In this document: piece by piece, positions 23,801 through 35,559 of the stretch
Layout: every line of letters begins with the position of its first letter
Position numbering within the stretch: the first letter of the stretch is position 1
Assembly: GCA_014338405.1 (NCBI GenBank)
Contig: JTDE01001331.1
Coordinates: 71,376-135,375, forward strand
DNA from: Paragonimus skrjabini miyazakii
Lineage: Eukaryota > Platyhelminthes > Trematoda > Plagiorchiida > Troglotrematidae
Direction of reading: 5' to 3'
DNA: 64,000 nucleotides
Program-made: the position numbers and the translations under genes
The notes under the pieces: model-generated
The model's database searches: none
What the model saw: only the letters and a program-made list of their open reading frames with translations
Told to the model about the DNA's origin: nothing

Positions 23801-26344
23801 GATGTGCTTGGTCATTGTTAACTCGGAGTTGGAAATTAACAATGTCATTAACTGTACGGTTAGAACAGAAGGCAGTAATCATACCATTAATAACTGAGAG
23901 AATGGCATTCACAGTTTAGTACCTCACGCTACCATAGACCCTCCCGTAGAATTGTGAGTGGGAAATCGCTATTCTCCTCCCCGAAACCCGTAGTGTTTTC
24001 AAAGCATAAATACATCCCTAACTGATATGAGTATAAAGCAATGTGTGCAACACAATAATCACGTTTAACACCCAAAAAAGCTCAGCCGAGCAAAACAATC
24101 ATTTAAAAGTTTCTTTTTGAAAGATAAAGATCCCATACTGTTAGCCAGATGGAAAAAATATCCTACACACTATGATCGCATTCTAACTGTTGCGTCATGT
24201 TGATGATAGCGATGATGTACAACTCATTCGCAATAGTCCAGAATATGTACCCGCTCATTCTTCGGTTAGTAAATTACAACCCTATCCAAATCGCCAGTTG
24301 AAAATGCGGCATAATTAATTTCTGTATTTTACGAAACAGCCTACCATATTAGCATGTGTTTCATTTTCAATTGATGGTATAACTCAAAAAAGAACAACTT
24401 TTGGCTTGAAGTGACTTCAGTGTTACAATGGGTACTGGTTATTTATGCTTACTGAACTATTTGGTTCGTTGAGTTCAGTTGAATGTGTTGACTGTTTACT
24501 ACTCGTTAACAGTAATTTTCTAAACATTTTCCCATTACAAACGTTCAATTCCAATACATATTGGTGAAAACCACCGATCCCTGATATACTCCATTTTTCA
24601 ATTATCCCAGAGATAGTATTTCTGACCGACTTGATTAAACTTGGTTTCACTGTAGGTTATGGTATAATGCTCATACAATCTGTACGCTACTACTTATAAC
24701 TGTTAGAATTAGCACAAAATATGGCAGGCCAGTATAAAACAATCTTCACTTGCAAATGCAAAGGAGCTAGTGTGTGTCGTTCCAGTAAAAATTCGACTGT
24801 TTCTGCTAATTACTTTTCCATAGCAACCGATTTCAATAAAAAACATCAAAAGTGTTACTCCATACATTCCAATTCATATGAATTCCCTTGGTTACCGTAA
24901 AATTTCGATAAACTAATATTTTGATAGTTAAGAATACCATACTTCAATGACTCAGAGGTTATTTCTCCTGGGCGTGCTGTTACCCAACTGCTACACCAAC
25001 ATATTGATAAAAGTCGTTTGCAAGCGAACAATTTGTTTTCGGTTTGCGAAGCGTCATATACATTTGGTACCTGACGTAGTAGACGAAATCACTGATTGAA
25101 ACAGTGTCATGAGGAACTACCGTGATATAGCCGTAATAATTCTAGTTGATTTGATGAGTGTGTTTTTGAAGACAACATATATACACTCACCACGCAAACT
25201 CATGCAACTAATGAGATTTCATGCCGTTTTAGAAAGTTTAACCAGGACACATTCTAAAAGTCAATAGAGTTGTGTGAGAGTTCTATCTTTGCTAGTTGTG
25301 GTTTTTTGTCTAGCTATTATCGACATGTACTTCGGTTCTTCTAACTTGCTGAAACGAAACTGCATTGGATTTACGAACCAACCAAATTGAGAATTATCCC
25401 GATAAAGTTGATTTCTTTCATCCCAGTTAATGACCGGTGCTAAATAGGCGTACTTTGATTGCAGATTTACTTTCAACTAAACAACGCATTTACAGAAATC
25501 AATGGTTTCAATGTTGTGACTGAGTTAAATATCGAGTTATGAAATTATAACTGATCAAAAAAAATTTGAAAAAACAAACTTATTAGACAGGCTATGAAAC
25601 ATACAAAAAGATACTCCTTACGTATATATCGTGAAGTTACTGTGACAGACGTCCCAATGGCACACAGTATGACAAGTTGCAGATCCTCACTGTGGACACT
25701 TCAATAATAAATACCAGACCTTTTGAAAACAGACATTTAAATTCAACATCACGCTAATTGAAGGAACAAATTTTTCAATGCCAAAGTGGATTTATTCTGA
25801 TTGTAAAACGAGTATGTGAGACGGAGCGTTAGCGACTATCGCTGTTTGGACCTGAAGTGAAACGTGGTACTTTGTTAGAAAAAGTAATGAACAAACTGTT
25901 AGAAAACAAGGCATTTTGTCACAACTCATTCACTGGTTCATTGTCCATTATTGATGGTTCACAAAATTATCCACAATCGACGGTTACGACAATTTCAAAC
26001 CAGCACTTATTAGAAACAGGGACGCTTACAAAAGTACGTCAAGTGTGTTGTTGTCCTGTATGGAAAACACCCTGGGAGTGTAGCAGTAATCTTTCCCGGC
26101 TGATTTTCACAATTCCACTATATGTTTTCCTCTCAACCAACTTTGTCTTAAACGCTATCGCATGAGTTATTTCGGTGCTCCCGGGAAATCTGCGTTTTCT
26201 TTGTTATTGGCAGCAACTTCGGTGCAAACAAAGATAACGAAACATTACTGAATGTAATAGGTTTACAAATTGAGTAGATGTTTCTTGAATTATTCACGCC
26301 ACTGTTGTAATAAAGTGAATGCTGCCCACGATCGATGGTAGGTT
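20825..26344. other. no confident gene; one weak exon candidate at 20825-20892
   Basis: A pyrimidine-rich stretch ending in TTTTTCTGCAG precedes an open segment of 68 bases (20825-20892) followed by GT. It would read DFFPAMKDSMPEDIK and onward. No family was recognised and neighbouring exons were not found, so it is not called as a gene. The rest is AT-rich without recognisable content. Confidence 0.35.
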
Positions 26345-26450
26345 AGTCAGCCGTGCAGACTCTTCATTCGCAAAGGGTTGACTGGAAGGTATATGGGGAC
26401 GCGAAAGTTGTGATCATTTGTGAGCGATGTTCAGTGTATATTAACTAACT
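26345..26450 (+). mobile_element. SINE tail fragment
   Basis: AAAGGGTTGACTGGAAGG, then ATATGGGGACGCGAAAG, then GATCATTTGTGAGCGATG match the tail of the SINE at 14541-14957. The hammerhead and tRNA-like parts are missing or unrecognisable, apart from a possible GTGCAGACTCTTC counterpart of stem I. It is a 5'-truncated, old copy. Confidence 0.6.
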
Positions 26451-28214
26451 CCTCTACCACTTAGTTTGATGCTTCAGAGTAACTTTATTTGGGTAGTGTA
26501 CTTTAGGATCTCGGACGTTGAGCGCGTTGGCCTGTATTATTTTCCTAAAAGATTTTTGAAAACAAGTGTATTTTTAATATTTCCTTTACGATCCGATAGG
26601 AATCCTAGTCACAAACGCAATTGTTTGTTCAGAACAATGTTCACCACGTCAACAGAATTACCTTTCAAAAATATATAAACGACAGTGCACAGTTAACGAA
26701 TAGATGGCGTTTCATTCATATATGAAAAACAATGTTGATGTCTGTTGCCGACGTCGCTGACATCTCGAACGGTTGCCAGATTACTGGCGTCCGAATTCCA
26801 CTGTGACCTTTGCATGCGAACGACTGATAACAATCTGAGCAGTTGCGGTTGGTCAGGACGTAGTGGGGCAAGAGGTGTGTATACTTAAGTGGCGCGTGAT
26901 AAGCACACATGTGCATAGGTATAAGCGGGAAGACCGGTGACTTGCTATCGTTAAGTCAATTTCCAACACAATTAGAAGGTGGCTGACAGTTTTGATTATC
27001 TACAAAAACTTGTACTTTTACATGTATATGTAGATGGACAGATGAAGAGAATATGTGCTAACCACCTTTATACGCTTCAGTAAATGTACTATGTTGATTG
27101 ATTACTTTTTCTGTTTTCCAGTTTGATTGATTTTGCAATGAGGTATACAAACTGCAAAACTCAGTTTACAAATATTACAATTGTGACTAAAAGGTTATAT
27201 ACGTGATTGACCATTTTGTCCGAATAGGTAGTAAGGCAGACTAGTTGTCATTCTCTAGCCGGAATAGAAAAGCTCATGACCCATCAGTGAATGAAGATTT
27301 TGAACCAAATACGTGTGATTTCAGCAGTCGTGTCCGGCTAGATTTTTTAACAAGGCTTGTTTAAAAAAGCACTAGACTCGGGTTTTGTTTTCTTTTGGGG
27401 TACGGAATTGATGTTTACTCCTCTGCTATTAAGAGTTGGACTCCAGTTTACAATTTGGCAAACTGACCACTTCGCTCTGAACCCTAAATCAGAAACCGCC
27501 AACTTCTTACTCCTAGACATTTCACCCCCCAACTACTCATTAGTGAAGTCCCCACGATCGTGGACAGAACATTCTACCCGAGTGAAGATCCTATGATAAA
27601 ATGTGAGTTCTCTTTGATTCACTTATGGGAAAATCTGCAAAATGTCAAGGTTTCAAATGAGATCTACGATCTATGTGTTTCATAGGTCCTCTTCGATAAT
27701 TAACGGAACAAAAATCTTGTCTTCGCTCTGGACGGTTGGTAACCAAAATTTACATACATCAAAAGGTTCCCGTTCAAAGATAAACAAAAATGTGTAGTTT
27801 GAATTAATTGAAAAATCGCATAAGAATTACTTAGAAACCACTGGTTGCAAATGCGTGGAAATCAACACTTATTTTAAAGGTGACAAATCTTTTAACACAC
27901 ATGGAATGACTTCGACATTATAGTCCGTGACTCATACAGTCTGGCTGGAATTAATCAGAATTGCATTTGAATAAGCTCGGCCGTGTTAAATCTGTCGCTT
28001 TGTGATTGTGAACTGCATGACGCCCCCAATATATTCGAAATTCTGTTATTCCCTTTCAACTGCGAAACCCTTAAATTTATTGTTCAGTTTTGCGAACCAG
28101 TTAGCATATTTTCGCAATGTTGTTTTGAGATCTGGGTTTTTTTATGATTGATTGATACCTGTAGCATGCAAGCCGGCTGTTTCTACTCGGGTTGTCCGTT
28201 ACACTTTCGGACCA
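26451..28214. other. no recognisable gene
   Basis: Only short frames and nothing identified. Confidence 0.55.
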
Positions 28215-28366
28215 ACTGTGGGGCAATGTGGAGACACCAGGGGACAGCGTTCTTCTGAAGTAGGGGTTCCGACAACAATCCTGCAAAAGGAAATAACAAG
28301 AAACAAGCATGAGCCAATGGCCCAGTAAGCCATGCACACGACTTACGCAAGCGATAACTAAAAAAC
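28215..28366. repeat. dispersed repeat A, copy 2
   Basis: Same blocks and orientation as 1266-1418: GTGGAGACACCAGG, GACAGCGTT, CTGAAG, ACAAGCATGAGCCA, CCCAGTAAGCCATGCACAC. With only two copies in view the ends of the unit cannot be fixed. Confidence 0.6.
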
Positions 28367-31300
28367 GGCGCCGACAACACAGCAGCACGCTTCTTCACCA
28401 ATTCAAATTCAACTAGTGCGCGCTTGCTGGTTTTGGTCGCACATTACAATACCTAAGTATCCGAAGTAACCATCAAATTATTGTCATTGGAAAAACAACT
28501 GTTGTGGCCAATCAGCCAAATAGCAAAAAATGAGTAAGATATGCCAGTCAGAAGATGAAGAATAAACGCCTCAAAACAAACTATAAAAAGCACTAAGAAT
28601 TCCACCAATATTTCCCCACTCTGAAACACACTGCATCCATTTTTGCGATCCTCACAATAGTACCTAGCATATCTTTGAATATTTAAAACTGTACAGTAAT
28701 CTTTGTATTATTGGTCAGTATCCAAGGGTTCGGGTTAAATTCATGCTAAAGACCATTCCCATTCGGTCGCAGCCTTCATATGTAAACTGACGATCCTGCT
28801 GGCCTGTTTCGAAAAGAAACACTGGAATCGATGATCCCTCTTGTTAGAGCTCGTCAAAAGTGTATATCTTTGTGACAACCGCGACTACAACCATAACCAT
28901 GCTTCCATGACGTAATCGTCTTGAACAATGAGCCATTGCCCCCACATTTCGCATCGGAACGCTTATCACCTTGGCCTGTGAGTATTGATTAGGTTGGCCA
29001 GTAGTCCCAGTAGAAGACAGCTACTTTCTAATAGTTCCCACCAATAAACCTGCAAGCAGGACTTCTTAGACGGGTTGAAATATCCGCTCTCCTTAAATCT
29101 TTTAGTATTTTAGATTAGTGGCTGCATTTGTGGTGGAGTGCAGCCAACCGTGTACGCCATATGTGTATTGGCCAATCAGATTGTTCGACATCGACCTATA
29201 TCTATAGTATTCATAACAGACTAGATGAGATATTGTGTGTGGTGTAGTGAATACACATCTTGCTCTGAACCTGACTTGTTCTACAGCATTCGGGGACTTG
29301 GTTGATTTCAAACTAAGCATCACTCATGTTTGATCGTGACCATCGTATTCAGGTAGACTTCCCTGCCAGCTTGTTTCCAACAAAAAGCATTAAAATCGAC
29401 TTTGCTCGTGTTAGATGTCGTCAATAGTATGAAGAGAATATGCAATGCTGACAAGCACTAACAAAAAGGCATTTGAGGTTAGTGCATCTTCAAGAAGCAA
29501 GCTAGTTGAAAAGTCTGTTTGAATGCAAAGGACCCAATGAAATCTACTTAAAGTTTGACTCAAAATAATGAGTTCGTTTCTCAAAAGTTATTGATGGACA
29601 ACTGGAAAACAGCAGCAACATTAATATAAGTCCGATTTGGATGAATTTTCTATCGAATGGGGCGCACAAAGTGTTCTTACTGTGCTTTCTGAGATACACT
29701 ACGCAACGTTTCGCAATGTTGCTGGAAAAAAAAATTTAACGAGGTTTGGTTCCAACTAGATAACATTCTTTAGATGTCACCTTCTAACTCGGTCGTTGAG
29801 TAGTGTATCTCGACGGGGAAACTAAGGTTTAGAGGTTTACAGTTGGCCGTACACCTGGACAGAATGTTGGCCAGTTCAACAAACCTTATCCGTGAAATAA
29901 AACGTTGGGCACTTGCCTGTACTTAAATTATCTTATGGTCGCTCTACCATTACTAAAGTCTCATTAAGAGTCGCAGTGTTGCATATTTACTTACTAATGA
30001 TGGTTTATTGCAGTCTTAGTTTTACTTGCCCAAACGCTTATGCTATCCAACTGCTTAAATTAATTGTTACACTGTAAATCTCTCACATCATTCAACTTTC
30101 TATCTTGACAGATTTGACCTTTCTTGAGAATCACCTGAAGAATGTGAATAAAAGTTATTTAAAATGGCGCATTTTTTGACCTCAACCAAGCCAATTCTCA
30201 ACCAAGCACCGTGACTGTAAACATCGTTTGTGACGAGACAGATAACATAGTCGATGCCATATCAATATAAATGAACACATATGGGATAAAGTGGAAGTCG
30301 TAACGCCATATTAGATGGCATGTCCGTTAAAAGAGTTTAGCTGATAGGATGCTCAGATCAACGGACGTGACGGACTTGCCTTGAAATATTTTACTGCATC
30401 AGGGATGGATGAGGTTGCTAGAAAAGTACTCATTACAACAATTAACTGATATATGGTATACGGAGCTCACATAAACCATGCAAATCATGCATCTTCGCGA
30501 CTTCTGCCACTTTGACACCTTCGTCACATTCAATTTGAAAAGGTCTAAACAACACAGTCTATTGAAAATCGCTGATGGGGTGGTCTAACTTTTCTGGGTG
30601 ACTGGGATAATAAGAGAGGAAAACACTAGCAGCGCTGATGCCGAGTCTTATGCATCTCCGGCATATTCGACGATAATCAGCGGTACGCCAGTATGATCTT
30701 CATACCGAACTAGTGACACATTAAAACTACATTGACCCCAAGATTCCAGGGAGTATGGAAATCAAAGATGTGGCAGAAAGTTAAATGTAACACCAATGTC
30801 GTGCCAATTCAGTACCATAAGTACACGATGCAGTCTTAAGCCTATCCTCGTTCGCTCATACAAAAAACGTTATGTGATAGAGTATATCACCAACCCCCAC
30901 AAATCACAATTGTTTACAGAAGCACTGAGCAGAAAATTCACTTAGTGAGATGCACATGACAATCAAATAACGCCGAATGATCAAAATAGCCTGAAAGACT
31001 AAATTTTCCGCAGGTGACAACCCTTTAATCTAAAAGCTAATATATTACAATAAAAATATATCGATCTTAGGTCACTCAGAATCATCTCTTAACAAAAAAT
31101 GTGGCTTTACGAAAATGTTCCCTTCTTTGAAATCTCCAATCTGTGACTGGTCGATTGAGTTACAAGGACAGGCCTACAACTGGTCTACTCTCGCTGACTT
31201 AGTACAGTTGGTCGCGTGTTTACCGGGCTGATGAATATTAGAAAAGACCAAGTCGGTCTAAATAGAATATCGATTTTGAATGAACGACAATAACCAGTAA

Positions 31301-31500
31301 CGTCATGAAATTTCCAATTTGTTTTGGTCGAAGCCAACACGAAGCACTATTACAAAATGCAATATGTCAATCCATACTTTCGTTGGCTTATTACAAGTCT
31401 CCTAATAAAATGACAAACTTTCTAACGTTCTATTGTAATCTTGATGATCGCAAGTAAGCACTAGTAGGGACTAGACCTCCAGCCACGCCTCCAACCATGT
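28367..31500. other. no recognisable gene
   Basis: No gene seen. A 73-codon minus frame at 29102-29323 has no recognisable domain. Confidence 0.5.
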
Positions 31501-31527
31501 TGTGAGTAATGATCAGATTGCCCGATC
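31501..31527 (-). repeat. inverted stub of the SINE leader
   Basis: TGTGAGTAATGATCAG and the following GCCCGATC are the reverse complement of 31680-31706 inside SINE copy 2, with one mismatch in 27. Similarity may continue upstream into 31480-31500 more weakly. Confidence 0.65.
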
Positions 31528-31552
31528 TATGTGCAAACCAAAATCCCCTACT

Positions 31553-31970
31553 ACTCATCAGTAATCAAAATACCGCTCAACAAGTCAATGATTTCAGTGT
31601 TTTCAACTTGTTGGGAAGTCGTAGTCAAGAAGTTATCGTTTGGAGTTAACAGGGCAGTTATTGTGTCTCCTATCCAGGCGATCGGGCAAACTGATCATTA
31701 CTCACAAGCGAAAGTGGTTGAGCGTTTGCATATGATAATTCAATCGTGCCTAGTATGAGGTCAGTGGCACATTGGTAAACAAGGTTGTCTCATGAAAGTG
31801 CGACCAAAATTTTAGTCCCGACAGTGCCAAGAATATGCAAAACTGACGAGCTCTAATGGGAGTGAAACTCGAGTCTAGTGCTTCTTTCCGAAAGAGGTCG
31901 ACTGTATTGTCTATGGGAATGTGACGGCTGCGATCAATTGTGGAGTGATGTTCAACCTATATGAATAAGA
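31553..31970 (+). mobile_element. tRNA-derived SINE-like repeat with hammerhead, copy 2
   Basis: Collinear with 14541-14957 over leader, tRNA-like part, hammerhead and tail. Landmarks are CGCTCAACAAGTCAATGATT, GGCGATCGGGCAAACTGATC, TACTCACAAGCGAAAG, GTGGCACATTGGTAAAC, TCTATGGGAATGTGACGG. The A box is damaged and the B box is lost (TTTAGTCCC), so it is probably silent for pol III. It stops just before the PLE remains at 32005. Whether the SINE inserted beside the PLE or the PLE truncated at it cannot be told. Confidence 0.8.
31838..31880 (+). ncRNA. degenerate hammerhead ribozyme in SINE copy 2
   Basis: Box 1 is CTGACGA (position 7 is variable, so still valid). Stem II is GCTCT/GGAGT, which still pairs with two wobble pairs. 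The AATG loop, GAAAC, TCGA and GTC followed by TAGTG are unchanged. Stem I is damaged: the 5' strand is CAAAA instead of CACTA, leaving three of five pairs. The core is complete but activity is doubtful. Confidence 0.65.
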
Positions 31971-32004
31971 AGTTGTTTTAAGCAGCATTGCTTTCACTCT
32001 CATC

Positions 32005-33055
32005 TAGGTGATCGATCTGAAATCACTACTGTCTTTGTGTACACATAATATAAGGTTCACTTTGAAGGCGTTCACTTTTCTACAAGTGGACGGGTTTGCA
32101 ATAGGCAGTCCGCTGGATCCGCTCATTCATCATTAGAATGAAATCAACATTAGGGGAAAAGCTCATCAAGACTGGTGTAGTACATACACTATGCAGATGA
32201 CATCGTGGACATTGTAAGGATCACAGTTGTTTTTAACGTGCTATCTTCGAAGTCACAAGTTCGTTTGAACTTAAAATTAACGAAAGGAAACGATTTTCTG
32301 GACTTTCGAGGATCAAGTGGCGCGACGGAAGGATCTGTTTACAGAAAAACTTCTTGAACAAGACGGTTTGTGCATATTCAAAGCTGCAACCCAGTGCAAG
32401 ACAACAAAATCTTAGTCGAAAATTGGCCCACGAAGCCCGAGGGCTATGCACAAAAAAAATCTAAGTTAAGCATATTGACGAATACTCTGCAGGTCAGTGG
32501 GCACCCCAGGCAGTTGGTTGGGAAGTACAGATGCGCCATTACCCCAGTGGTACGGATGACGATGGTACTAGAAAGGTGTTTGTATTTTGAACTAAGGCTT
32601 CCAGGGATAGCTAATCAACAGTGACGAAGAAGTGCCTGACAATCGTTGTATCCAGAGCTTTTAAAGTCGCGAAACTGTGTATAGTACGGCGAACCAGAAC
32701 CCTACTAGTTTCCTCGGCTACGAATAAACACTTAACGTCTGTCACACTCCATTGTTTATTCAAATATTCATGCAGCTACATTGTGAGCTACATAGGGAGG
32801 ACAAATTGACAACATGTTCCAAATAGCCGAAAACTCCTTCAGAAACGCCCGGGGCCTGTTTAGAATTCGATGGACGGCACCGAGCATCATCATTTTCAAA
32901 GTGCATAATTCAAACAACACAAAGAGTCAAAGTTCCTGACACACTGTCTGTGATTTTTCGAAATAACCGGAAACGATTCTTCCAGTCTGCTGAGGCTTTA
33001 GCCACCAAACGTCGCAATTCCCCTTTGAGTTCACACAGCAGTCACCCTGGTAGTT
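32005..33055 (+). pseudogene. degenerate Penelope-like element, RT to GIY-YIG C terminus
   Basis: Plus-strand translation across several frames gives CTHNIRFTLKAF and QVDGFAIGSPLDPLI (RT box around DGVAMGSPLGPL), then HYADDIVDIV with catalytic YADD at 32190-32201, then KGNDFLDF and GSVYRKTS (thumb). Downstream are CLFKYSCSYIVSYIGRTN (GIY-YIG core, about 32750-32808) and a C-terminal tail with VIFRNNRKRFFQSAEALA, ending at a stop near 33055. RT upstream of the CTHN motif is missing. Stops and frameshifts exclude function. It differs in sequence from the other PLEs, so it is a separate lineage or a much older insertion. Confidence 0.85.
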
Positions 33056-33935
33056 AGCACCCAATATTTTTTGTTAGTCACTTCCGTGTCTGTCTGTTTA
33101 ATCATTTAAGCCTTGACATCCGCCATACGGCATATTGTCTCTTGTTAAAGATGATTCACATATCCATGTGTTAGCAGAATATACGACCGCTAGTTTCACA
33201 TACTCATGAAAACTTGTTTAAGGCGTGTCAATTTTATTCCGTTTCATTGCAAGATGGCAAAAGACCAAACGGAGGATCTACTCAGAGGCATTGCAGTGGA
33301 TTACGAACCACCGCACGGCTCTACACAATAACTCAGCTGAGTCTCCGTCAAACCTTCAACTATACCGGACGTTTATTTTCACATAGTCTGAAACCTAGTT
33401 TAGTAAGCTCTTAGATGATTCTGTTCAGTTTCATAATTGGGTTTTACTGATGGTTATACAGGCATGAGTTTCCTCTCATTGTTCTTCGGGTTTGTATACA
33501 AATCTGCGCGTGACAGTTAACACACGTATAACACTACTATGATGATTTACCTGCAGTTTTAACATACCTACTATGCTCTGTTCGGCTACTTGTGGTTCAT
33601 TCATATCGTGCATTTTATTTACATGGAAATTATTTTGAATTCATCTACTGTTATAACACTAGGACATATTTTTCCTTTATTTCCTGAGACAATGTTCACG
33701 ACTTCCCTGCCTACTTTTATGAACAGGATTTGGAGATATCCTGCTTGAGGAGGTGTTCATTGGCAATTCTACATCATCTTCTATGGTGTACTACTAAAAC
33801 TTCATAACCGATCCATTCATTATCGACTGAACCAGTGTTATAACACTGTTTTTTGTATACGTATTTCCCAGTCAACCCTTATTCTCCACACCTTTATTGT
33901 CTGACTGGAGCAATTTCAAATACCGACAGCACCTC
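33056..33935. other. no recognisable gene; one perfect palindrome
   Basis: CAGTGTTATAACACTG at 33833-33848 is a perfect 16-base palindrome. No other feature is seen. Confidence 0.5.
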
Positions 33936-34169
33936 TCAGGCTACGTAACACCTGATCTGCTCGTAGCTCCCCGGTACCTCATTCCCAATCCACTCCTTTT
34001 TGATTACAAGGTTTCGAAGTCCCTCTTCTCTCGATAACCAAATAATCTTATCAACCACGGAATGGGGCTTAGGAATAGCCCGTAAAGCAGAAAATTTCTG
34101 TTCTTTTACGGCTCTCACTCGGGATTCTCGGGATGGCAAATACGCTGGCTCTTTAACAACTATCAGCAA
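33936..34169 (-). CDS. unidentified 77-codon reading frame
   Basis: The predicted peptide is charged and protein-like, with KEPAYLPSRESRVRAVKEQ followed by IPKPHSVVDKIIWLSREEGL and a C-terminal GNEVPGSYEQ. There is no membrane segment or signal peptide. It lies in a stretch richer in GC than its surroundings. I do not recognise the family. It could be a piece of a LINE ORF1 or gag-like protein, an exon, or chance. A strong hairpin lies directly upstream of its start. No poly(A) or splice context supports expression. Confidence 0.22.
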   Translation of the reverse strand: MLIVVKEPAYLPSRESRVRAVKEQKFSALRAIPKPHSVVDKIIWLSREEGLRNLVIKKEWIGNEVPGSYEQIRCYVA

Positions 34170-34205
34170 AACACTGACCCCTGTCAGTGTTTAAACGCGC
34201 GTTTA
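34168..34205. repeat. perfect hairpin followed by a palindrome
   Basis: AAACACTGAC-CCCT-GTCAGTGTTT (34169-34192) is a perfect 10-base-pair stem with a 4-base loop. It overlaps TAAACGCGCGTTTA (34192-34205), a perfect 14-base palindrome. Confidence 0.85.
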
Positions 34206-34338
34206 GGCCTACGTAATCACCTAGTTAGGCACTCCGGAAATCTCATAATCATCATTACACTGAGCCTTCTTATTCCGTTGCCTTCAGCATGACGCCACAT
34301 TTTCTCCTCAGCCTAGTTTATCATAACATCGGCGTGAT

Positions 34339-34358
34339 TATATATATATATATATATA
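34339..34358. repeat. (TA)n microsatellite
   Basis: About ten TA units in a row. Confidence 0.9.
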
Positions 34359-34596
34359 AATCACAAAGTTCATCCAACCTTCTTACTATCAGGTTTTTGT
34401 TGGTCAATATTGAAGATGCTGTGCTATTTCGTTACACGAATGACCTCTACACCCCTAGGTCTACAGTCAATTGTCTTTAATCAGCCATCGTCCATCGTAT
34501 GACAAAGCGATGAGCTACAAACTTTAAAAATTGATCGCATTTTTAGTGCAGATTTTCTAGCGTTGATCAGGGACATTTTGACAACACCCACCACAA

Positions 34597-35480
34597 ATGT
34601 ATTGTAACAAGACGCCTGTGGCTCCCACAAGGCCGCTTCTTCCCAGAGCCGCGGAAGATGCCCTAGCCTCACCCAAAGATGACACAACGCATCGATCATT
34701 ACCAGCAGCTGAGTCCAGCCAACCGACTCTCAAAACATCTCACATAACCCCCCAGTACAGGTACATGTCTCCCGAAACATCGTCAATCTGTCAGACAGCG
34801 CTGTGTTCTAAAACCAAACCTATCAAATTCCAAGGCGATTTTACCAACCCGGTCGACACAACTGAGCTACTCCGACCCCAGTTAATACGTAGACAGCTCG
34901 ATCAAGAGTCAGGAACTATCGATAAATGCTTTTGACGATCAACCGGGATGTTCAGATTTCTATGTGGAACTTGACAGTCAACTCCCTTTATTCGACAACA
35001 TTTTAGGCAACTCCTTGTTACTCACCTAGGAGTTATCATCAACCTCCGAACGTCAACCATAGCGAGTAACATTCGACAGGATCCCGGGCCTACATAGTTC
35101 ACCGTGTTCGGATGTGTTAGAGCATCGAAGAGGTGCACCTCAACTGGAGGTTGATACATTCACTCAAACACCGGTAGCTTCCAGCAGACTATCCATAGGA
35201 CTAGGGGCCACCGACTGGAATCTGGGAACGCCTACCATACAATCAGCCAACCTAAGAAAACTACGTTCCGTACCTCTTTCCATCAATGGCTGAGTTTGTG
35301 TGAGTTATCGTTCCCCAATGATACTATCGATTACGACACCCTTACCTAGTGACTTAGGATCCCAGCGACTACGCTTTTGGACGCCGACGGCTGACCGGTT
35401 TTTTGTAGGTAATATCTGTTAGATAACAAGTCTGACCACGTAGTGCTCACTGGAGCAACAATAGATCAGTTTCAGGGATG
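34597..35480 (+). pseudogene. possible 5' region of the R2-type LINE
   Basis: A C-rich stretch on the same strand as the LINE that follows. It has a 112-codon frame rich in Pro, Ser and Thr (34597-34935), then broken coding-like sequence (35065-35300). Zinc-finger or Myb motifs expected in an R2 N terminus were not seen. It is assigned only by position, strand and composition, and could be unrelated. Confidence 0.3.
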
Positions 35481-35559
35481 TAACGAAAATGACCAATTCC
35501 AACCACTTTTCGTGTCCTTGATCATATTCAACAAATAACAATCAATCTATCCCCATCTT

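Noticed and set aside
31230..31260. Hammerhead suggested by CTGATGA near GAAAAG
   Set aside because: The bases between box 1 and GAAA do not form a stem. There is no stem III or cleavage site.
31531..31758. 75-codon plus-strand frame with GQTDHYSQ
   Set aside because: It lies over the SINE leader. The corresponding frame is broken in copy 1, so it is not a gene. Similar short words at 27.4, 43.8 and 44.8 kb are too short to call further copies.
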